Positions 14,299-23,859 of a DNA stretch of 64,000 nt are shown piece by piece; positions within the stretch are counted from its first letter, which is position 1; the number at the start of each line of letters is the position of its first letter. Made by a program: the position numbers and the translations under genes. The notes under the pieces were generated by a model. It had not been told where the DNA came from, ran no database searches, and was given only the letters and a program-made list of their open reading frames with translations. Origin of the DNA: Aurantibrevibacter sp041747755 (lineage in GTDB: Bacteria; Bacteroidota; Bacteroidia; Flavobacteriales; Flavobacteriaceae); NCBI GenBank assembly GCA_041747755.1, contig JBGTEN010000153.1:1-64000 (forward strand), in the 5' to 3' direction.

Positions 14299-14414
14299 AA
14301 TATTCTTTAGTCTTTTTTGAACTAATATTCCACCCCTCCCTTTTAAGAAAACAATAACACGATCTGTTTTTCTTTGTACCTATTTCATTCTAATTTCACG
14401 AAAAACGAAAGACA

Positions 14415-15125
14415 ATGAGTTTAAAAGATAAAATTGCCTATATCACCGGTGGTTCGGCCGGTATAGGATATGGCGTAGCACAAAAATTAGTAGGCGCAGG
14501 CATGAAAGTTGCCATTAGCGGAAGAAATGAAAAAACCATTAACAAAGCCGCCCGGGAACTGGGAGTAGAGCAGCAGGTACTGGCAATTGTATCTGATGCC
14601 TCCAAACTGAAAGATGAACAAAAGGCGGTTGAGGTAATTTTACACAAATGGGGAGCCCTAGATGTAGTGCTGGCCAACGCTGGTGTGGGTCATTTTGCGC
14701 CTGTTGATGAACTAAGTGAAGCACAATGGCATGAGATGATTAATACCAATCTAAACGGGGTATTCCACACGCTAAAGGCTTCTGTTGGAGAATTAAAAAA
14801 GTCAAAAGGATACTATATTACTTTGGCTAGTTTGGCGGGCACTAATTTTTTTGCCGGTGGGGCGGGTTATAACGCCACCAAGTTTGGGGTTGTAGGCTTT
14901 ACTCAGGCAGCGATGCTAGATTTGCGACAATATGATATTAAGGTTTCTACCATCATGCCCGGTTCGGTAGCTACTCAATTTGGGGGGAACGCGCCTTCAG
15001 CTGCTGATGCTTGGAAAATTCAACCGGAAGATATCGGAGATTTGGTTCTCGATTTATTGAGAATGAATCCCCGGACCTTACCCAGTAAAATTGAGGTACG
15101 GCCAACACGACCGGACAAAAAGTAG
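14415..15125 (+). CDS. short-chain dehydrogenase/reductase (SDR)
   Basis: A 236-residue classical SDR. The Rossmann nucleotide-binding motif T-G-G-S-A-G-I-G is at residues 11-18, N-A-G-V-G follows near 89-93, a catalytic Ser lies in the strand before it (T-L-A-S-L-A), and the active-site Y-N-A-T-K is near residues 154-158. These enzymes oxidise or reduce alcohols, ketones or sugars with NAD(P). The specific substrate cannot be inferred. The gene is separated by only 3 bases from the convergent addB-like gene. Confidence 0.9.
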   Translation: MSLKDKIAYITGGSAGIGYGVAQKLVGAGMKVAISGRNEKTINKAARELGVEQQVLAIVSDASKLKDEQKAVEVILHKWGALDVVLANAGVGHFAPVDELSEAQWHEMINTNLNGVFHTLKASVGELKKSKGYYITLASLAGTNFFAGGAGYNATKFGVVGFTQAAMLDLRQYDIKVSTIMPGSVATQFGGNAPSAADAWKIQPEDIGDLVLDLLRMNPRTLPSKIEVRPTRPDKK

Positions 15126-15128
15126 TTA

Positions 15129-17888
15129 TTATACCTCCTTTTCCGTAAAAGGAACCTCAGGATTACAGATTTCTGCAACCAGTTGGTAGAGCTTGTCAGT
15201 AAATAGGGCTAGGGTATTTTCAGTAATGGAAGTATCCTTAGTTCTTGCTCCTTTTTGTTCTTTAGTGGCAAAGTTAAAGAGCCCGGCACTTAAATGTTTA
15301 AAAGAGATAATCCCGGCCTGTAGCGTAGTTACTGGATGGTTGGCACTGTACATAAGGGCGTAACATAATAATTGGAAAGCTTTATTTTGGTTAGCATCAC
15401 GTATTAGCGTATCCCAGTCAACAAGCTCCAACTGATTGGCTTGGGTGTTTCCTGTTTTATAATCAATAATACGCAGCATGCCGTCTATTGTATCAATACG
15501 ATCTAGTTTACCTTTAAGCATAACCGGAAAGGAGATCCCGGAAATGGCTAATGGTACAGATAGTTTTTCCTCCAGTCCCAGGATTTGAATTTGATGTTTT
15601 TTGGCCGCTTCAATTTCTAAAGTAATAAAGTTTTGAATATAGCGGACAATCACGTTAAATGCAATCAAATTTTTCCCTCTCGAAATATCACCTTGAGGGT
15701 AGCTTTTTCCAAAGTGTTTTTTTACGGTATGCAAGATCTGTGGTTTTAAGGCCTCCAGATTGGTTTCGGTAAGATAGCTGTTGAGCAAGGGTTGATAGAG
15801 CTCCTCCAGAGTATCATGCAATATGGTACCAAAGGTATTCGCTGCAACAGATTCTTCTATTTCGGCTAAATCCTCAATCCTCAAAATGGTGTTTTTATAG
15901 AAATCCAAAGGATTTCTAATATAATTGGCGAGTGAAGTCGGCGAGAATCCTAAAGCAGCACGGGTTGCTATGAGTTCCATTAAAGTTTCATCTTTTGCTA
16001 TAGTTTTAAGACGTTTAATTAAAGGTTTTATTTCCGGAGTGGCAATGAGCTCTATAATCTCCTTAGACTTATGTTCATCTGTGAGCAATTGGCTTATAAG
16101 TCGACTTTTTTCTCTTCCTTCCAGAACATCCGGCTCTGTATTATAAATGATGTAAACGTTTTTAGCCCGCTGTAAAAGCCTATAGAAATGATAGGTATAC
16201 ACGGCATCTTTTTCCTTATAAGTAGGTAGGCCAAATAGCTTTTTTACATCAAAAGGAATAAATGAATTGTTGGATTTACCTGATGGTAGGATACCTTCAT
16301 TTACTGAAGTAATAATAACGGTTTCAAAATCTAAATTTCTGCTCTCCAACATACCCATTATTTGTAGCCCCTCCAAGGGTTCTCCCTGAAAATTCAATTT
16401 TTCAGTAGAGAGTAATTCCTTATAAAGAATTGTCAATGCCTTTATATCTGCTATAAAAGGGTTCTTTCCCACAGTAGTTTTTAAGGAATTGAATAAGGTA
16501 TAAAAACGGTATAAGTATTCCAGCGCTATCTTATTTTCAGTTTTGGTGAAAATAGTCTTTAGAGCAAGTATAATTCCGATACAGTTATCTATAACTAGTT
16601 TTGGAGAAGGCTGTTCCGTAAAAAACAGTAATGCAGTAGCGTTTGGAATGTCATTTACAACCCCTTGGATTTTATCTGTGGTAATGTAAGACCAGTTTTT
16701 GGCTGTAATTTCCCTTTGCAACAACAGAGCCCAATTGGTCTCCTTATCTGTAAACAGTAGCTGAACATAAGGGTTGGATAAAAGAATTTGCATGGGCTTA
16801 TAAAACCAACCTTGCTCGTTATAATGTAAATACAACTCTAAAAATTGAGTAAAAAGGCTTGCTATGGATGTTCGATCCAAAGGATAGCCCATGGTAATAT
16901 TTACGCCTTCAATCTCCTTTGGGACAGAATGTAACAGGGGATTGAGTAAGGTTTCATCACCTAGCACAATAGCAGTTTTACTTAGGGTAGTAGTGTTTTC
17001 TAAAGCTATTTTATTAAGAAGACTACTTACATACTTGGCCTGCGAGACGTTCTTTGGTACCCCGGTAATCTGTATTTTTTTTGGAGTAAGATAATTGCTT
17101 GCGCTTGGTTTAAGTTTTTTGCCCTTAAGGATTGGCCAATCTTTAAGATACTGTCGTATAAAAAGGCCGGCGTCGTGTATGGGATCATTAATAAAGTAGG
17201 AATCCGTATCCCAATAAATCTCAGCGTTTGTGGTCGTTAATAGTTCTTGTATGATAACAGATTCTGCCGTGTTAAGCGCATTGAATCCTATAAAAATGTG
17301 CTTTTTCTGTGGCATACTTTGAATGTAGGCCTTTATTTTACGAGCAGCCTCTCTGTAAACAAGACCTTGGGATCCTAATCCCCTACAAAGTAAACGGTGA
17401 TTAAATTCTGTATATAATTGCTCCAGATTATTCCAAAAGCGAATATAATCCGTCATCATTTTAGTTTTCTGCGGGGTCAGGTACCAATGATTTAGTTCTT
17501 GTATATCGGACAGATAAGAGAATATTTTTTTTTGATCAACCAGGTAGCGATCTATTTCGTTAAAATCTTGTAGCAGGGTTTGTCCCCATAGTGTAAACGC
17601 AGGAAAACTATCTTTTTCTTCCTTTTGCTCTGTATTCCAATCAAGATAAACGGCATACAGGGTAAATAACTGTTCAATCGAGTTTGCATAGGCAAGGTCT
17701 GCAACGTTCTCAACAAAATTTTCTACGCTTAATATGTCCGGGGCAAACTGCGTTTTTTGAGAAGTTTTTGCAATGCAATTTTTAAGAAAGGTTCCAGCGC
17801 GTTTACTTGGAAGGATAAACACAATATCCTCTAAGGAATCTTGTTTTAATAGTACTTCTTGAACAACCTCTTCTAGAAAACTTTGCAT
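15129..17888 (-). CDS. AddB-like PD-(D/E)XK nuclease, recombination partner
   Basis: A 919-residue protein of the AddB/RexB type, which with an AddA-like helicase-nuclease processes double-strand breaks for RecA loading. The N-terminal half resembles an inactivated helicase (V-F-I-L-P-S-K-R-A-G-T-F instead of a true Walker A). The C-terminal nuclease is intact, with G-K-L-D-R-I-D, I-I-D-Y-K-T-G and Q-L-L-C-Y-A. The frame is open to a TTG at 17915 inside the terminator stem; ATG at 17888 (M-Q-S-F-L-E-E) is preferred. AddA is encoded upstream on the same strand with kbl and ompA in between. Confidence 0.85.
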   Translation of the reverse strand: MQSFLEEVVQEVLLKQDSLEDIVFILPSKRAGTFLKNCIAKTSQKTQFAPDILSVENFVENVADLAYANSIEQLFTLYAVYLDWNTEQKEEKDSFPAFTLWGQTLLQDFNEIDRYLVDQKKIFSYLSDIQELNHWYLTPQKTKMMTDYIRFWNNLEQLYTEFNHRLLCRGLGSQGLVYREAARKIKAYIQSMPQKKHIFIGFNALNTAESVIIQELLTTTNAEIYWDTDSYFINDPIHDAGLFIRQYLKDWPILKGKKLKPSASNYLTPKKIQITGVPKNVSQAKYVSSLLNKIALENTTTLSKTAIVLGDETLLNPLLHSVPKEIEGVNITMGYPLDRTSIASLFTQFLELYLHYNEQGWFYKPMQILLSNPYVQLLFTDKETNWALLLQREITAKNWSYITTDKIQGVVNDIPNATALLFFTEQPSPKLVIDNCIGIILALKTIFTKTENKIALEYLYRFYTLFNSLKTTVGKNPFIADIKALTILYKELLSTEKLNFQGEPLEGLQIMGMLESRNLDFETVIITSVNEGILPSGKSNNSFIPFDVKKLFGLPTYKEKDAVYTYHFYRLLQRAKNVYIIYNTEPDVLEGREKSRLISQLLTDEHKSKEIIELIATPEIKPLIKRLKTIAKDETLMELIATRAALGFSPTSLANYIRNPLDFYKNTILRIEDLAEIEESVAANTFGTILHDTLEELYQPLLNSYLTETNLEALKPQILHTVKKHFGKSYPQGDISRGKNLIAFNVIVRYIQNFITLEIEAAKKHQIQILGLEEKLSVPLAISGISFPVMLKGKLDRIDTIDGMLRIIDYKTGNTQANQLELVDWDTLIRDANQNKAFQLLCYALMYSANHPVTTLQAGIISFKHLSAGLFNFATKEQKGARTKDTSITENTLALFTDKLYQLVAEICNPEVPFTEKEV

Positions 17889-17930
17889 CTTTAAAAATAA
17901 AAAAAAGCTCCGCAATTGCGGAGCTTTTAA
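17889..17930. terminator. bidirectional terminator behind ompA
   Basis: A perfect 18-bp palindrome at 17907-17924 (GCTCCGCAA and its complement) is flanked by an A-rich run on the left and T-rich sequence on the right. It ends the ompA transcript on the minus strand and overlaps the leader of the addB-like gene, so read-through into addB may be limited. Confidence 0.85.
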
Positions 17931-17952
17931 AATCTATTTTGAAATTAACTAA

Positions 17953-19311
17953 TTACTTTACTAAGTTAATCTCTACTCTTCTGTTTTGAGTTCTTCCAGC
18001 AGCAGTATTGTTAGTTGCGATAGGCTTATCTTTTCCATAACCAATGGCAGATAATCTGGACGCGTCAATTCCTTTTTCTACTAAGAAATCTTTTACAGCA
18101 TTAGCTCTAGATTCAGAAAGTTTCTGGTTCAAAGAAGCACTACCAGTACTATCTGTGTGTCCTTCAACAGTGAATTTAGAGTTTGGATACTGATTCAAGA
18201 TAGTAATGATATCTACAAATACACCTGTTGAAGCGGCTTTAATAGTAGATTTACCAGTGTCAAACAAGATTGTTTTAGCAAAATCATTCAATTTCTTTTG
18301 AACTTCTTCAGTTACTTCTGGACAACCTTTGTTAGCTACAGTACCAGCTACGTCCGGACAAGCATCGTCTTTGTCAAGAACACCGTCGCCGTCTCTGTCT
18401 GGCCAAGGACAACCTTTGTTTTCTTTTGGACCAGCCTCATTTGGACAGGCATCATCTTTATCAGCAACACCATCGCCATCAGCATCTGGACAACCACCTA
18501 AAGCAGCTAGACCTGGCTCATTTGGACAAGCATCATCTTTGTCCGGAACACCATCTCCATCAGTATCAGGACATCCGTTTAATTCTTTAGGACCAGCCTC
18601 ATTTGGACAATCATCTTTACTGTCTTCTATACCATCTCCATCAGTATCAGGACATCCGTTGAAAGCTGCAAGACCAAAAACTTCTGGGCAAGCATCATCT
18701 TTGTCATAAATACCATCACCATCAGTATCCGTACCACCAAATTTAACTGAGATACCAGCTAAATGTTGGAAATGTTTTACTCCGTAATCTTCAAAAGCAT
18801 GCTTATAAGAAGATTGTAATGTAAGACCAAGATTTTCGGTAAACCAGAAGTTAACACCAACACCACCATTTGCAGTACCGGCACCAATTTCGTCAACCCA
18901 AGTGTAACCACCACCTATTTCAACGAAAGGATCAACTACCGTATTTTTCAAAAAGTTATATTTTATAGTACCGTCAACAGCGTAGTGAGATAAATCGTCT
19001 ACAACTACATCTCCCAATTTGGTAATTTTGTTTAGAGATCCTCTAACACCAACTGAAAAACCGTCTCCTACAGACTTGGACACACCAATGTAAGAAATTG
19101 AAGGAAGAATGTTCCAGTGGTCGTTTGCATTAAAGAACTCGCTGAAAAGGGTGCCTGTTGGATAGGCAGCACTTTGGTCATTAGTAGGATAAACGTCAAT
19201 TGCGTTTACACCAAAACTAATCTGCCAAGGGTTATTTACGTCCTGAGCCTGTACGGTGTTTAGACCTACAACAAGGATAGCAAGAACCAATAATTTGCTA
19301 AGATGTTTCAT
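17953..19311 (-). CDS. OmpA family outer-membrane protein with TSP3 repeats
   Basis: A 452-residue envelope protein. A signal peptide ends at V-Q-A-Q (about residue 23). Residues 25-190 form an OmpA-like beta-barrel. Residues 195-333 are five calcium-binding thrombospondin type-3 repeats (D-T-D-G-D-G-I/V then C-P). The last 110 residues are a peptidoglycan-binding OmpA domain (F-T-V-E-G-H-T-D-S-T-G, then L-S-x-x-R-A). The barrel would sit in the outer membrane and the last domain would hold the cell wall. A TTG lies two codons upstream, but ATG at 19311 gives the normal M-K-H-L-S-K-L-L signal start. A strong promoter lies at 19346-19377. Confidence 0.95.
   Translation of the reverse strand: MKHLSKLLVLAILVVGLNTVQAQDVNNPWQISFGVNAIDVYPTNDQSAAYPTGTLFSEFFNANDHWNILPSISYIGVSKSVGDGFSVGVRGSLNKITKLGDVVVDDLSHYAVDGTIKYNFLKNTVVDPFVEIGGGYTWVDEIGAGTANGGVGVNFWFTENLGLTLQSSYKHAFEDYGVKHFQHLAGISVKFGGTDTDGDGIYDKDDACPEVFGLAAFNGCPDTDGDGIEDSKDDCPNEAGPKELNGCPDTDGDGVPDKDDACPNEPGLAALGGCPDADGDGVADKDDACPNEAGPKENKGCPWPDRDGDGVLDKDDACPDVAGTVANKGCPEVTEEVQKKLNDFAKTILFDTGKSTIKAASTGVFVDIITILNQYPNSKFTVEGHTDSTGSASLNQKLSESRANAVKDFLVEKGIDASRLSAIGYGKDKPIATNNTAAGRTQNRRVEINLVK
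18313..18729 (-). repeat. five tandem TSP3 repeats inside the ompA gene
   Basis: The DNA codes five units of about 25-30 residues built on D-x-D-G-D-G-x-x-D-x-x-D-x-C-P. Neighbouring units are also similar at the DNA level, so the copy number may vary by recombination. Confidence 0.85.
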
Positions 19312-19345
19312 GTTCAAATTTTTAAGTTTAAGTGTTTATTAGCTG

Positions 19346-19377
19346 CAAATGTAAGTTGTTAAAATTTATTAACAAAA
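19346..19377 (-). promoter_or_regulatory. promoter of the ompA gene
   Basis: On the minus strand TTTTG is followed after 19 bases by TACATTTG, a full match to the Bacteroidota TTTG / TAnnTTTG promoter. The start point would lie about 30 bases upstream of the ATG. Confidence 0.75.
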
Positions 19378-19424
19378 TCAATTTTCTATTTTTTTTAACG
19401 CAATTCATACGAAAAAGAGCACCG

Positions 19425-20618
19425 TTAAACGATTTTTAACGTTTTCCCAACATCTTTAAAGGCATTAATAGCTTGCTCCAGGTGTGCAATTTCATGGGCT
19501 GCGGACAATTGTACCCTAATTCTGGCCTTACCCTGAGGAACAACCGGATAGAAGAAACCAATTACATAAATACCTTTTTCAAGAAGCAATTTTGCCATTT
19601 TTTGGGCTAGTTTGGCATCATATAGCATTACCGGAACGATGGCGGAGTCTCCTTGAACGATATCAAAACCGGCATTCTTTAATCCTTTTTTAAAATATTT
19701 GGTATTCCTTTCCAGTTTATCCCGTAAGGAAGTATCTTGCTCTAATAGTTCAAATACCTTTATGGAAGCACCTACAATTGCAGGCGCCAATGAGTTTGAA
19801 AACAAATAGGGTCTGGAGCGTTGCCGAAGTAGTTCTATAATCTCTTTTTTCCCGGTGGTATAACCACCCATCGCACCTCCAAGGGCTTTCCCTAACGTGC
19901 CTGTGATAATGTCTATTTTTCCTAAAACCCCTTTCTCTTCCAAAGTACCTTTACCGGTTGCGCCTATAAAGCCGGCGGCATGACATTCATCTACCATTAC
20001 CAGTGCATCATATTTCTCGGCTAAAGCACAAATTTTGTCCAGTGGCGCGAGAACCCCATCCATAGAAAAGACTCCATCAGTTACAATGAGTTTATATCTA
20101 GCCTTATCTTCAACTGCCTTTTTCAATTGAATTTCTAAATCCGCCATATTGCAATTGGCATACCTGTATCTTTTGGCTTTGCAAAGACGTACACCATCTA
20201 TTATGGACGCGTGGTTTAAGGCGTCTGATATGATTGCATCTTCCTCGCCCAACAAAGGCTCAAAGACCCCACCATTGGCATCAAAGGCGGCGGCATATAA
20301 GATCGTATCTTCAGTTCCATAAAAATGAGCTATTTTCTGTTCCAAAGTTTTGTGGATGTCTTGAGTACCACAAATAAAACGGACAGACGACATTCCAAAT
20401 CCATGGGAATCCAAGGCGTCCTTTGCAGCCTGTATTACTTCCGGATGGGATGATAGTCCTAAATAGTTATTGGAACAGAAATTAATTACTTCTTGTCCGG
20501 AAGCAATTTTAATTACTGCACCCTGAGGGGTTGTAATGATACGCTCTTCTTTAAACAGACCTGCTTTTTGAATGCTATCTAACTCTTTTAGTAAATAACC
20601 TTTAATGTTTCCGTACAT
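19425..20618 (-). CDS. kbl: glycine C-acetyltransferase (2-amino-3-ketobutyrate CoA ligase)
   Basis: A 397-residue PLP enzyme of the alpha-oxoamine synthase family. It splits 2-amino-3-oxobutanoate with CoA to glycine and acetyl-CoA in threonine breakdown. The Schiff-base Lys is Lys244 in T-G-T-L-G-K-A-L-G-G. The opening part (F-C-S-N-N-Y-L-G-L-S) and the D-E-C-H-A-A-G-F cofactor motif are typical. Length and Lys position match the E. coli enzyme. The close relatives BioF and serine palmitoyltransferase are less likely because the N-terminal part follows Kbl. Its ATG is 9 bases behind the addA stop. No threonine dehydrogenase gene is present in the window. Confidence 0.92.
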   Translation of the reverse strand: MYGNIKGYLLKELDSIQKAGLFKEERIITTPQGAVIKIASGQEVINFCSNNYLGLSSHPEVIQAAKDALDSHGFGMSSVRFICGTQDIHKTLEQKIAHFYGTEDTILYAAAFDANGGVFEPLLGEEDAIISDALNHASIIDGVRLCKAKRYRYANCNMADLEIQLKKAVEDKARYKLIVTDGVFSMDGVLAPLDKICALAEKYDALVMVDECHAAGFIGATGKGTLEEKGVLGKIDIITGTLGKALGGAMGGYTTGKKEIIELLRQRSRPYLFSNSLAPAIVGASIKVFELLEQDTSLRDKLERNTKYFKKGLKNAGFDIVQGDSAIVPVMLYDAKLAQKMAKLLLEKGIYVIGFFYPVVPQGKARIRVQLSAAHEIAHLEQAINAFKDVGKTLKIV

Positions 20619-20627
20619 AACTGAGTG

Positions 20628-23600
20628 TTAAATAAATTCTGGTGTTACCTTTTCGTTTATATATACAAGTATTCTATTTTTAATAGTATAGCCCATAGCT
20701 TTTAAAGCGTCTGCATAGGTCTGTAATTGCTGGTGATAGCGGATATCTTTTTTACCTGTTTTAAAATCGATCAAGGTAAGCTCATTGCCTTGAATTACCA
20801 CTCTATCCGGGCGTAAAATTAAACCATTTTCTGTAATGATATCCTTTTCTCTCTTTACCGTACTTCCCGACTCGAAATAGGATTTTAATTCAGGGTGCGC
20901 TATAACTTGAATAACCTTTGTCTTTAAATCATCAATTTCTTTTGATTCTATGTCTCCATTTCTTATTAAAAGTTCAAAAGCCTTGTGCAAATCCTGAGAT
21001 GTATCAATAAGGCTTAACAGGTAATGGATTAAATTGCCCCGGTTTAAGGCCTCTTGTCTGTCTGTTTCCCATAATGACCCTGATTTGGCAAGTATTTTAA
21101 AAGTAGGTCTTTCCTTATTGGTGGTTTGGTAAGGAATATGGAACTTTTTGTTGTGAACTGTATTGCTGTAATTGTATTCGAGATTGCCAAAGGTGTAAGT
21201 GGTTTGATCTTCATTCCAAAGCCCCTTGAGTTTTAAAAAATGGATAAAAAGACCGGCGTAATTGTCGGTTGCATAAGCGTTCTCTTTGTTACTCTTTTTT
21301 TGAGTAATAACATAAAGCGCCTTCACTGCACGGGTCATTGCAACATAAAGAAGATTAAAGGCATCCAACTCTTGTTTTTCATGTTCTTCATAGAAAACAT
21401 GTTCTGCAGTTTCACTATAGTTGGGCACTTCATTTTTCTTGTTAATAAGCAACTCATCAAAGTCATTAAAATGCTCTTTTGCTACCGGTAACCATAATTT
21501 GGATTCCTGTCTTGGGTAAATAAGCGTATTTGCATAAGGAAACACAACAAAGGGAAACTCTAAACCTTTGGATTTATGAATGGTCATTATGTTTATAGCA
21601 TCTACGTTTTCCGGAGCTACGACGCTCAAGGTTCCTTTTTTCTTTTCCCAGTAGTCCAAAAATATACTAATGTTGGTGCCTTCCTTTTCTTCTACATCAA
21701 GCACGGCATCCAGTAAAAATGTGATATAGGCAGTAGTGTTTTGAACCAGATTAAATTGTCTTATGGCGTATTCCAGACCGTCGTATACAGAAGATTGTCT
21801 TAAAAAATCTAAATTAAAAAGGTATTCTTTTTTCAAAAAATGAGCCAATTGGTACAGGTTGTCGCTGATTAGTTTATGTTGCTGGGCGCTGTCAGCGGTA
21901 AGGAACAGTAGAATCTCATAAGCAACACTCCAGTTTTCAGGGTCTAAGCTGTAACGCAACAGATTAATTAGAAAATTTACTTGAGGATTGCTTCCAAGTA
22001 AAAGAGTTTCCGAGGAGACCACAGGGATATTAATTTGCATTAACTCCGATGCCAAGATAATACCGTGCTCTTTTTTTCTAGTCAGAATACAAATATCCTT
22101 TAATGCGTAATTTTTTTCTAGTATTTCGTTAATGATTTCCAGAACATTTTTGAAATAAAGCTTGTCTTCATCATTATCATTTTCATCTATAAAATTTAGT
22201 TTTACCGAACCTCCCTTTAAACTATTGAATTCTTGTTTGTTTCCATTAATAAATAATTCACAGTAAGACCCATTATTTAAAAAGGGACTCAAATCAGTAA
22301 AAAAGGCATTATTAAATTTTATAATCTCCTCATGGCTGCGGTAGTTTTTCGGCAATAGATGTATTTGAGGGGCTGTTACAAAGGGATTTTCCTCAAAGTT
22401 GATTAGGTTTAAGAACTGCTCTGCCTGCCCACCTCGCCAGCGATAAATGGCCTGTTTGGGATCGCCAACCAATAACAACGATCCTGTTTTACCATTTTCA
22501 TCAATAGTATCTAAAGCGTTACCTATTAACGGCATTAGATTATTCCATTGCATTTCTGAGGTATCCTGAAATTCATCAATAAAATAATGGCGGTACTTTT
22601 CTCCCAGACGCTCAAAAATAAAGGGCACGGGCTGATCTTTTATTTCCTTGTAAATAATGGAATTAAAAGCAGAAATGGGTAATAAATCCCGTTCCTTTTC
22701 AAGAGTTTTTAGTTCCAACCGAATAGCATTAAGTACAGTTAACGGCACAATATTTCCATACGCATTTTTAAGTAATTGAAGGTTGTAGAACCCGTTTTTT
22801 ATTGTATTGAAATTACTTATGAACTGCGGAAACAAACCATCTATAACATTTTTGGTATCGCCGGGGCATTTTTGATTATAAAGCGGAGTTGTCTCAAAGT
22901 TCTGTTTCCAAGAGGCTTTAAAATCAATAGTAAAATCGCCTTCATGAATCTTAAGCATAAATAATGGAAAAGAGCTTCGCGTAAAATCGGTAAACTCTAA
23001 TCCATTTTTTTGTATTAAATAGATGGATTGAGATGCTGTTTCCTTTATGTCCTTTTCTAATCCTGAAATCCTTTCAAGCAAAAGCTTCTTCAACTCAAGG
23101 AAATCCGTTATGGTTTTATTTTCAAGATTAGCAATATGGCTGCGATGGTTTTCATCAAATACTAATTTTCCTATCTTATTTAAATCAAAGGCGATATCCC
23201 AACTTTTATCTCCATCAATTTTTTCCAAGGCAAAATCCAATATTACTTTCGTCAGTTGGGGGTCTTGTCCGGCTTTATCCAATAATCTGTTTACTGCTTC
23301 ATCCAATAAAATATCCAAATCCAAAACCACCTCAAAGCTTTGAGATAGTTTGAGGTCTCTGGCAAAGGTTCTTATAACGCGATGAGTAAACTTATCTATG
23401 GTTGATACATCAAAAAAAGAATAATTGTGGAGTATTTCCTTTAAAGTATTTTTGGCTCTTTGCCGTAAGGTCTTGAAATCTATTTGCAGTTCTTTCTGAA
23501 TATCAATAAATAGGGCAGGAGCTTTCTCTAAATCGGTTATTTTACTAAACTCAAACAAGCTACCAAGTATCCGCTGTTTCATTTCATTTACAGCTTTGTT

Positions 23601-23738
23601 GGTAAAGGTAATGGCTAGTATATGCCTGTAAGTTTTACCCCCATGCGCTGATAGTACTATTTTTAGATACTCCTTGGCAAGAACATAGGTTTTGCCGGAA
23701 CCTGCGGAGGCATTGTAAATTTTGTAGGGATTCATCAT
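20628..23738 (-). CDS. AddA/RecB-like UvrD-family helicase-nuclease
   Basis: A protein of about 1036 residues. The Walker A motif A-S-A-G-S-G-K-T lies at the N-terminus, followed by the UvrD motif I-T-F-T-N-K-A. Walker B and motif III appear as F-I-D-E-F-Q-D-T-S and G-D-P-K-Q-A-I-Y-R-W-R-G. The motif VI region I-M-T-I-H-K-S-K-G-L-E-F and V-A-M-T-R-A lies further on. The C-terminus carries a RecB-like nuclease domain (L-R-P-D-R-V-V, then L-I-D-F-K-T-G-K). It should be the motor and nuclease of an AddAB-type end-resection complex with the protein at 15129-17888. Three start codons (GTG, ATG, ATG) stand in a row; ATG at 23738 is used here. Confidence 0.9.
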   Translation of the reverse strand: MMNPYKIYNASAGSGKTYVLAKEYLKIVLSAHGGKTYRHILAITFTNKAVNEMKQRILGSLFEFSKITDLEKAPALFIDIQKELQIDFKTLRQRAKNTLKEILHNYSFFDVSTIDKFTHRVIRTFARDLKLSQSFEVVLDLDILLDEAVNRLLDKAGQDPQLTKVILDFALEKIDGDKSWDIAFDLNKIGKLVFDENHRSHIANLENKTITDFLELKKLLLERISGLEKDIKETASQSIYLIQKNGLEFTDFTRSSFPLFMLKIHEGDFTIDFKASWKQNFETTPLYNQKCPGDTKNVIDGLFPQFISNFNTIKNGFYNLQLLKNAYGNIVPLTVLNAIRLELKTLEKERDLLPISAFNSIIYKEIKDQPVPFIFERLGEKYRHYFIDEFQDTSEMQWNNLMPLIGNALDTIDENGKTGSLLLVGDPKQAIYRWRGGQAEQFLNLINFEENPFVTAPQIHLLPKNYRSHEEIIKFNNAFFTDLSPFLNNGSYCELFINGNKQEFNSLKGGSVKLNFIDENDNDEDKLYFKNVLEIINEILEKNYALKDICILTRKKEHGIILASELMQINIPVVSSETLLLGSNPQVNFLINLLRYSLDPENWSVAYEILLFLTADSAQQHKLISDNLYQLAHFLKKEYLFNLDFLRQSSVYDGLEYAIRQFNLVQNTTAYITFLLDAVLDVEEKEGTNISIFLDYWEKKKGTLSVVAPENVDAINIMTIHKSKGLEFPFVVFPYANTLIYPRQESKLWLPVAKEHFNDFDELLINKKNEVPNYSETAEHVFYEEHEKQELDAFNLLYVAMTRAVKALYVITQKKSNKENAYATDNYAGLFIHFLKLKGLWNEDQTTYTFGNLEYNYSNTVHNKKFHIPYQTTNKERPTFKILAKSGSLWETDRQEALNRGNLIHYLLSLIDTSQDLHKAFELLIRNGDIESKEIDDLKTKVIQVIAHPELKSYFESGSTVKREKDIITENGLILRPDRVVIQGNELTLIDFKTGKKDIRYHQQLQTYADALKAMGYTIKNRILVYINEKVTPEFI

Positions 23739-23859
23739 CACCTATTTTTAGGGGTAAAATACGGAATATTAAATGGTTCTTAACAAATTATTAGGGGAAT
23801 TTGTTTCTTTAAATTGTAATTTTGAAAAAGAGTATTATTTAACTAAAAACACTAAGATT

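Noticed and set aside
14298..14414. A further att site that would put the defence genes inside the same element
   Set aside because: No stretch matching the tRNA-Ala 3' end or the ATTTGCAC arm repeats was seen between the abiF gene and the SDR gene.
18298..18709. Two plus-strand frames opposite the ompA TSP3 repeats
   Set aside because: They are shadows of a repetitive, strongly coding minus-strand gene and have the repetitive composition expected for antisense reading.
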